The notes under the pieces are model-generated. The model worked only from the letters and a program-made list of their open reading frames with translations, was not told the DNA's origin and searched no databases. Shown here one piece after another: positions 33,809 to 38,524 of a stretch of 38,524 bases of DNA. The DNA comes from Lachnospiraceae bacterium. GTDB taxonomy: Bacteria; Bacillota; Clostridia; Lachnospirales; Lachnospiraceae. Position 1 is the first letter of the stretch. Every line of letters begins with the position of its first letter. The position numbers were made by a program, and so were the translations under genes. Where the stretch lies: positions 1 to 38,524 of the forward strand of contig JAILJP010000040.1 in NCBI GenBank assembly GCA_024694625.1. Reading direction: 5' to 3'.

Positions 33809-35539
33809 ATGATGGGATTAGAAATATTAATTGGTGTAGGAATATTATTGGGAATTGCGATGTTGGCGCATTGTTTTTTCAAATATAGAGGAACCGAAGG
33901 ACTGATTGTGAGCCTTGTTTTAACAGTAGCTATAATGTATATCGGTGTAAGAATGCAATGCTTCTGGAAGGCATATTATTTCTTGTGCGGATTGGCTGCT
34001 TTAGGAGTTTTATTATCCTTGTTGTTTCTTCTTTTGAAAAAGAAAAATGTGTGGAAAACACTCCTTCATCCATCCTATCTTATTTTCTATATAATGATAT
34101 TGATAGGTGCCGGGACTCTTCAAGGCGTTGAGTTTGCCTCTGTTGATGATATAAATATCTGGGCAAAATCTGTTGAGGACGTTGTAAATTATAATCTTTT
34201 GCCTACAGCAGGTCATGTTTATGGATACGCAATTCTTGGGTCGGTGTTTAATCCTACGGGACGAATAGAAGCATTGCCATACTACTTTACTTCTTTTGTC
34301 CTTTTGGCTATTGGCATGAGTTTGCCGGCAGCTGGATTAATGAAATTATCAAAGCAAAAACTATTTTTGTATATTCTAACTGTTTATGTGGGAACTTATA
34401 GTTTTTATAGTTTTGGAATCAAAACCTTGAATCCTGGATTGTATATAGGGGTTCTTTGTGTTGGAACTGCTTTTTGGTGGATGGAACAAAAGACCGGAGT
34501 GATGGAATCTCTTATTGTCATTATGGTAGGTGTATTGATTTTTCTCTTGAAACCATGGTCCGGATTTGTGTTTAGTTTATGGCTGTTTTATTATTGCTTG
34601 GTTTACGCTTATTATAGAAATATAAACAACAAGCGAAAAGCTTTTATTGCGTATTCCCTGCTGGGGGGAGGGGTATTATCACTATCCATATTTTTGTTCC
34701 TTTATAAGAAAGTGTGGACGGATATAGTACGACAAATGTTTATGGCGGCTATTTCAGTGCCGTTGTCGGAAAATTCCAATCATGAATATGCAGCGCTTCC
34801 GGTAATAGTTGCCACGTATATATTGGTATACTTCATTTCTGGTATATATTTAAAAAAGGATAGAGCAGTTTTTTTGCTGTTGAATTCATTGTTTTTGATC
34901 ATTTGGTTCTGGGAATTTTATGCCTATCGTTACAGTTTGCAGGAAGTAGTAAATGAAACCGGATTTTCTATGGAATTAAGTGAAATCTCTATGCTGTTTT
35001 TTGCACTGGGAGTGATGTTCATTTGTTTCTCGCCGGATGTGGATGCCAAACATGGGGATTTAAACAGATTGATTCCCGTTGTCTTAGCAATTTGTCTTAT
35101 CTTTAGCACAAACAAGGCGTATATTGCTGCAACGACAGCGTGGAATTCGGAAAAAGAAGTTTATAGTAAAGAGCGCTCTATTGCAAAGGCGGCAGCTCTT
35201 GGCTCATTTTTAATCAATCAAGAAGGCGTGACACCAAAGTATTATGTGATTGACCAATCCGGTGAAGATTATATTCGAAGCTGGTTGGATTTTTGCTATT
35301 CTTACGGTGATGTGGATGGAATCGTTGACGGAGATGAGTATAGTGAAGAAGCGTTGGTGCTGGCTATGCTTCCGTCTATATTAAAGGGAGAAAAATATGA
35401 GTATGTTTTGATTGGCGAAACGAATAGTTATTTAAAGAAGAATTTGCCCAAGGTCGTGACCATAGATACCTTATCAGAATATACGATGTATTCGGTAAAG
35501 TATCATTATGACGGAACGATAGAATTGGAGGCACGCTGA
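33809..35539 (+). CDS. Multi-pass membrane protein, GT-C-like, second of a paralogous pair
   Basis: 576-residue integral membrane protein with about 11-12 hydrophobic segments, then a soluble C-terminal region (about 440-576). It resembles the preceding protein in plan: acidic first-loop motif SVDDINIWAKSVEDVV (about 110), the segment KAYIAATTAWNSE against QYVIAATSWNNSE, and the C-terminal YEYVLIGETNSYLKKNLPKV against YDYVLIWTTNDYLNQWLPKV. It is probably a diverged duplicate with related catalytic chemistry. It starts 3 bp after the previous stop (ATG 33809 or 33812), with GAGGGAG about 14 nt upstream. Codon use is again ATA-rich. Function in polymer assembly (sugar addition from a lipid donor on the outer face) is inferred from fold type and context. 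Confidence 0.75.
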   Translation: MMGLEILIGVGILLGIAMLAHCFFKYRGTEGLIVSLVLTVAIMYIGVRMQCFWKAYYFLCGLAALGVLLSLLFLLLKKKNVWKTLLHPSYLIFYIMILIGAGTLQGVEFASVDDINIWAKSVEDVVNYNLLPTAGHVYGYAILGSVFNPTGRIEALPYYFTSFVLLAIGMSLPAAGLMKLSKQKLFLYILTVYVGTYSFYSFGIKTLNPGLYIGVLCVGTAFWWMEQKTGVMESLIVIMVGVLIFLLKPWSGFVFSLWLFYYCLVYAYYRNINNKRKAFIAYSLLGGGVLSLSIFLFLYKKVWTDIVRQMFMAAISVPLSENSNHEYAALPVIVATYILVYFISGIYLKKDRAVFLLLNSLFLIIWFWEFYAYRYSLQEVVNETGFSMELSEISMLFFALGVMFICFSPDVDAKHGDLNRLIPVVLAICLIFSTNKAYIAATTAWNSEKEVYSKERSIAKAAALGSFLINQEGVTPKYYVIDQSGEDYIRSWLDFCYSYGDVDGIVDGDEYSEEALVLAMLPSILKGEKYEYVLIGETNSYLKKNLPKVVTIDTLSEYTMYSVKYHYDGTIELEAR

Positions 35540-35544
35540 TTCGT

Positions 35545-35573
35545 TTGATGAGATATACGTAAGGTGGTAAAAT
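35545..35573 (+). promoter_or_regulatory. Candidate promoter immediately before the 401-residue transferase gene
   Basis: TTGATG (35545-35550), a 17-bp spacer and TAAAAT (35568-35573) with a TGG extended -10. Transcription would start near 35580, only about 3 nt before ATG 35583. The AAGGTGG inside the spacer is an alternative, rather distant ribosome site if the transcript arrives from upstream. Confidence 0.4.
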
Positions 35574-35582
35574 AACAAAGTT

Positions 35583-36788
35583 ATGAATCAAACATTTTTA
35601 CAAAAACTGCAAAGAGTAAAAGGGGAAGATATCCTTAGCATCTTTTTGTTTTTGCTGGCCCTTCCGGTTTCTTTTTTCTACAATAGAAAACGAAAGCATA
35701 TGTGGCTTATTTGTGACAGCAAAAAAGAGGCCAGAGATAATGGATATTGGTTTTTTGAATACCTGAGGAGAGAACACCCCGAGGTGGATTGTGTGTATGC
35801 CATTGATACCACGTCTCCGGATTTTGACAGAGTAAAGGACTTGGGAGAAGTGGTGCATTGGGGAAGCTTTCGTCACTGGCTGTATTATTTGGTGGCAGAG
35901 ATGAATATCAGTTCCCAAAAAGAAGGAAAGCCCAATGCAGCGGTTTGCTATGTGTTGGAAGTGTATGGAATTCGAAAAAATGCCCGAGTATTTTTGCAGC
36001 ATGGTGTCACCAAGGATGACATGGAATTTCTGTATTACAAGAATACAAAAATGCGTATGTTTGTCTGCGAGACAAAAAAAGAATATAACTATATCTGTGA
36101 GCGGTTTGGATATCCAAAGGGCTGGGTGGTTCAGCCTGGATTTACCAGATTTGATCATTTGGTAGATACTTCTTCCGGGAAAAAGCAGCTTTTGATTATG
36201 CCGACCTGGAGAAACTGGATTGGAAAGCCTACCTACAAATCTAAGGAATTTGATGATATCACGGATTTTACCGAGACAGAGTATTACAAATGTTGGAACG
36301 GACTTCTTTCTTCTCCGGAATTTTTGCAAATGATAGAAGAAGAAAAGATGAATGTGGTGTTTTACCCACATCGCCAGATGCAGCGGTTTTTGGATAAGTT
36401 TCATCTGTCCCATCCCAACATCACTGTGGCAAAGTGGCCGGAGTATGATGTTCAAAAATTGTTAAAGGAATCTTCGGTGTTGATTACAGATTATTCCAGC
36501 ATTGCAATGGACTTTGCTTACATGAAAAAGCCCCTTGTGTATTTCCAGTTTGACTATGAAAAATTCCGTCAGGGACAATACGCCCAAGGATATTTCAGCT
36601 ACAAAGAGGATGGCTTTGGGCCGGTGGTGTCATCGGTAGAGGAGGTATGCGCCTCTCTTGAAAAACTTTCTCAAAGCAAGTATGCTATGGAAGATGTTTA
36701 TCGTCGTCGCAGTGAAGCGTTTTTTGATCTTTGTGATCAGGAAAACTGCAGACGTACCTATGAAGAGATTTTAAAGATTATAGAATAG
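35583..36788 (+). CDS. CDP-glycerol glycerophosphotransferase family protein (TagB/TagF-like)
   Basis: 401-residue enzyme of the Glyphos_transf family. A short N-terminal hydrophobic patch (ILSIFLFLLALPVSFF, about 15-31) suggests monotopic membrane attachment. It is followed by WLICDSKKEARDNGYWFFEYL (about 41), FLQHGVTKDD (about 138), LLIMPTWRNW (about 202), FYPHRQMQRF (about 259) and VLITDYSSIAMDFAYMKKPL (about 300), the standard catalytic set including both His motifs. The end DQENCRRTYEEILKI parallels the end of the 1102-residue protein (DKENCRRVYEKILEL), so the two are homologous in this domain. It would add or extend a polyol-phosphate unit on the lipid-linked glycan. The start is uncertain: ATG 35583 lacks a well-spaced ribosome site. 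Confidence 0.92.
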   Translation: MNQTFLQKLQRVKGEDILSIFLFLLALPVSFFYNRKRKHMWLICDSKKEARDNGYWFFEYLRREHPEVDCVYAIDTTSPDFDRVKDLGEVVHWGSFRHWLYYLVAEMNISSQKEGKPNAAVCYVLEVYGIRKNARVFLQHGVTKDDMEFLYYKNTKMRMFVCETKKEYNYICERFGYPKGWVVQPGFTRFDHLVDTSSGKKQLLIMPTWRNWIGKPTYKSKEFDDITDFTETEYYKCWNGLLSSPEFLQMIEEEKMNVVFYPHRQMQRFLDKFHLSHPNITVAKWPEYDVQKLLKESSVLITDYSSIAMDFAYMKKPLVYFQFDYEKFRQGQYAQGYFSYKEDGFGPVVSSVEEVCASLEKLSQSKYAMEDVYRRRSEAFFDLCDQENCRRTYEEILKIIE

Positions 36789-36807
36789 ATCACAGAAAGG
36801 AATTTCC

Positions 36808-37812
36808 ATGGATAAGAATAAAATTGATTTTGTCATGATTTGGGTTGACGGAAATGACCCTGAGTGGCAAAAGGAAAAGAACTTTTACGACAAGAGCAAT
36901 GAAAAGGGTGATAGCACTATTGTTCGTTACAGAAGCTGGGACAATTTGCAGTATTGGTTCCGCGGGGTGGAAAAGTTTGCTCCTTGGGTAAACAAGATTC
37001 ACTTTGTAACCTGGGGCCACTTGCCGGAATGGTTGGATACTACCAATCCGAAACTTCACATTGTAAATCACAAGGATTATATTCCCAAGGATTATTTGCC
37101 TACCTTTAATGCAAATACCATCGAGTTAAATTTGCATCGTATTGAAGGCTTGGCAGATCAGTTTGTATATTTCAATGATGACATGTTTGTCACCGCTCCT
37201 GTTCAGCCGGAAGACTTCTTCAAAAACGGAATTCCCAGAGAAGTGTTTGCGTTAAATGCCATTTACTTCGGCGGAACTTCTGCAGGATTCTTCAACGGAA
37301 ATGACTTGGAAATCATCAACGATCATTTTGATAAACGAATCCAGATGAAAAAGCATTGGAAAAAATGGTTTTCACCGGTAAACGGATGGAAGAGTCTGGT
37401 TCGAACCTCATGCTTAAGCTGCTTTTTGCCTTGGTTCCCCGGATTTTATTACCAGCACTTGCCCAGCAATTTCTTAAAGAGTACCTTTGAAACTGTTTGG
37501 AGTGAGGAAGGCAAGAAGCTGGATGCTACCTGCCGTGAAAAATTCCGTTCTAAAACCAACTGCAACCAGTGGGTAATGAAATTCTGGCAGATGGCAGACG
37601 GAAACTTTATTCCCTATTCCATGAAAAACGGAAAATGTTTCCATATTAAAGATCGTACCTTCGGTTCTGCCTTGGATGCAATCCGAAAGGGAAGCTACAA
37701 ATTAATTTGTGTAAACGATACGGTAAACACATCAAACTTCGAATTACAAAAACAGCAGGTAATCGATGCTTTTGAAACATTGTTGCCGGAAAAATCTTCA
37801 TTTGAAAAGTAG
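36808..37812 (+). CDS. Stealth-family sugar-phosphotransferase
   Basis: 334-residue protein of the Stealth family, known from capsule enzymes that transfer hexose-1-phosphate to make phosphodiester-linked glycans. The conserved regions are visible in order: CR1 IDFVMIWVDGNDPEWQKEK (about 5-24), CR2 from RYRSWDNLQYWFRGVEKF (about 40) through NHKDYIPKDYLPTFNANTIE and FVYFNDDMFV (about 125), a CR3-like part (ATCREKFRSKTNCNQW, about 238) and a CR4-like LICVNDTVN (about 298). AGAAAGGAATTTCC precedes the ATG and the gene is 19 bp after the previous one. In this operon it suggests that the polymer includes sugar-1-phosphate linkages as well as polyol phosphate. Donor identity is unknown. Confidence 0.92.
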   Translation: MDKNKIDFVMIWVDGNDPEWQKEKNFYDKSNEKGDSTIVRYRSWDNLQYWFRGVEKFAPWVNKIHFVTWGHLPEWLDTTNPKLHIVNHKDYIPKDYLPTFNANTIELNLHRIEGLADQFVYFNDDMFVTAPVQPEDFFKNGIPREVFALNAIYFGGTSAGFFNGNDLEIINDHFDKRIQMKKHWKKWFSPVNGWKSLVRTSCLSCFLPWFPGFYYQHLPSNFLKSTFETVWSEEGKKLDATCREKFRSKTNCNQWVMKFWQMADGNFIPYSMKNGKCFHIKDRTFGSALDAIRKGSYKLICVNDTVNTSNFELQKQQVIDAFETLLPEKSSFEK

Positions 37813-37820
37813 AGGAAATT

Positions 37821-38524
37821 ATGAGTAAGATTCAGGTTGAAGTGAAGGACCGCGTCTTGTCCATCCGTTGTGAGCGGGAAAGAATGACAGAGGCGGACAC
37901 TCAGGAAATCGACATCGACAGCATTATCTACAATGTAAAATATATTTCTACGGTGCACAGCCATCGAAAAAAAGAACAAAACCAGATTTTCTATTGGGAA
38001 AAGCGGGACGATATTCCCCTTCCTCCAGGGACCGTGATAAATGACGGCGGAGATTTGGTGCTGTTTGTTATGTCCGTTGGCGGCGAGATTCTTTACGGCT
38101 ATAAGACAGAAGGCGATGCCTATAAAATGGCGGTGAAGTTCTTCTATCGGGTGGCATCCATTCGTTTGTCCGGTGGATATCTTCGTTTGGTTATGGCAGC
38201 CTATGTGGTAAATCCTTTAAAGGATTTTCCTGTGGAATCCTGCAGCTTATACGTGGATGAAAACAATCGCGTTCCTGTGAAACTGAAGACCTACAAAAAC
38301 AAAATCTCAGTTTCCCGCGTAATAAAAGAAAAAAATATTTATTCCATCAAAATGCCTTTGGATGGATTGCTTAGTGACGAGACCCAGATCAACAACATGT
38401 TAAATATGATGGTTTGTGTAAACGGAAGAGACATTCCTTTTCGAATTGCATTAAAGCAGGTAAAGGAAAATGTCCGAAGCTTTTACGCTCCTTACAAGAG
38501 CTGTTATTACAAAGGTTTTGCTAT
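37821..38524 (+). CDS. 3'-truncated protein, probable accessory N-domain of another polymer transferase
   Basis: An open frame from ATG 37821 (MSKIQVEVKDRVLSIRCERE) runs without a stop to the window end, giving about 234 residues. GAGGAAATT precedes the start and it lies 8 bp after the Stealth gene, so it belongs to the operon. The visible part appears beta-rich and soluble (LRLVMAAYVVNPLKDFPVES; YSIKMPLDGLLSDETQ; VCVNGRDIPFRIALKQVKEN), without a signal peptide, membrane segment or catalytic motif. It resembles the N-terminal or linker domains that precede glycosyltransferase and glycerophosphotransferase domains in such loci, as also found at the start of the 1102-residue protein. That assignment is an inference; the diagnostic C-terminal part is beyond the window. 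Confidence 0.6.
   Translation, partial: MSKIQVEVKDRVLSIRCERERMTEADTQEIDIDSIIYNVKYISTVHSHRKKEQNQIFYWEKRDDIPLPPGTVINDGGDLVLFVMSVGGEILYGYKTEGDAYKMAVKFFYRVASIRLSGGYLRLVMAAYVVNPLKDFPVESCSLYVDENNRVPVKLKTYKNKISVSRVIKEKNIYSIKMPLDGLLSDETQINNMLNMMVCVNGRDIPFRIALKQVKENVRSFYAPYKSCYYKGFA

Noticed and set aside
35598-36455. 285-residue reverse-strand open frame opposite the 401-residue transferase
   Set aside because: It overlaps a gene with full family motifs on the other strand; the predicted peptide is Ile/Phe/His-rich without domain features.

Overview
The window looks like a chromosomal stretch of a low-to-mid GC Gram-positive Clostridia, most likely a Lachnospiraceae-type anaerobe. This is an inference from AGGAGG-type ribosome sites, lipobox lipoproteins, an ECF vitamin-type transporter, teichoic-acid-type glycerophosphotransferases and an amidase/Fn3/glucosaminidase autolysin; no rRNA or other taxonomic marker is present. 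All credible genes are on the + strand.

Region 1 (1-7104), housekeeping and export: the 3' two-thirds of mfd (transcription-repair coupling), a PrsA/SurA-like foldase lipoprotein with an acidic Glu/Thr tail, and a two-gene heterodimeric ABC exporter whose subunits show complementary degenerate and consensus ATP-site motifs. Region 2 (7105-9092), metal uptake: a 389-bp GC-rich non-coding block (a long imperfect inverted repeat plus three tandem repeats) precedes a ZnuC/AdcC-type ATPase and a ZnuB/AdcB-type permease; no binding protein is present. Region 3 (9093-14443), sugar uptake: a control region with a cre/LacI-like box inside a 24-bp inverted repeat, then a CUT1 sugar-binding lipoprotein, two permeases, a YesL-family membrane protein and a LacI-family regulator. 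No ATPase is encoded, so a shared MsmK-type ATPase elsewhere is assumed. Region 4: glmS (14535-16385), with a candidate promoter that overlaps the upstream terminator. Region 5 (16386-19750): a complete ECF transporter (S component of the UPF0397 type, fused double ATPase, EcfT) behind a strong promoter and a leader of about 130 nt. Region 6 (19871-23401): a large secreted bifunctional peptidoglycan hydrolase.

Region 7 (23525 to the window end) is an assembly locus for a cell-surface phosphopolymer. It encodes a polyprenyl-phosphate sugar-phosphate transferase (priming), a GT2 glycosyltransferase, a secreted beta-helix protein, a TagG/Wzm permease with a TagH/Wzt ATPase (export), a 1102-residue GT2 plus glycerophosphotransferase fusion, two tandem paralogous multi-pass membrane proteins resembling GT-C enzymes with an ATA-rich codon profile unlike their neighbours, a TagB/TagF-like transferase, a Stealth-family sugar-phosphotransferase and the start of another protein that runs off the end. 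Taken together, a lipid-linked glycan is primed, decorated with polyol-phosphate and/or sugar-phosphate units, and exported by an ABC transporter. This resembles teichoic acid synthesis but starts with a WcaJ/CpsE-type enzyme rather than TagO/TagA (none of the latter is visible in the window).

The most interesting items are the structured repeat block before the zinc-type transporter, the unusual membrane-protein pair and hybrid architecture of the polymer locus, and the abrupt codon-usage change inside mfd.
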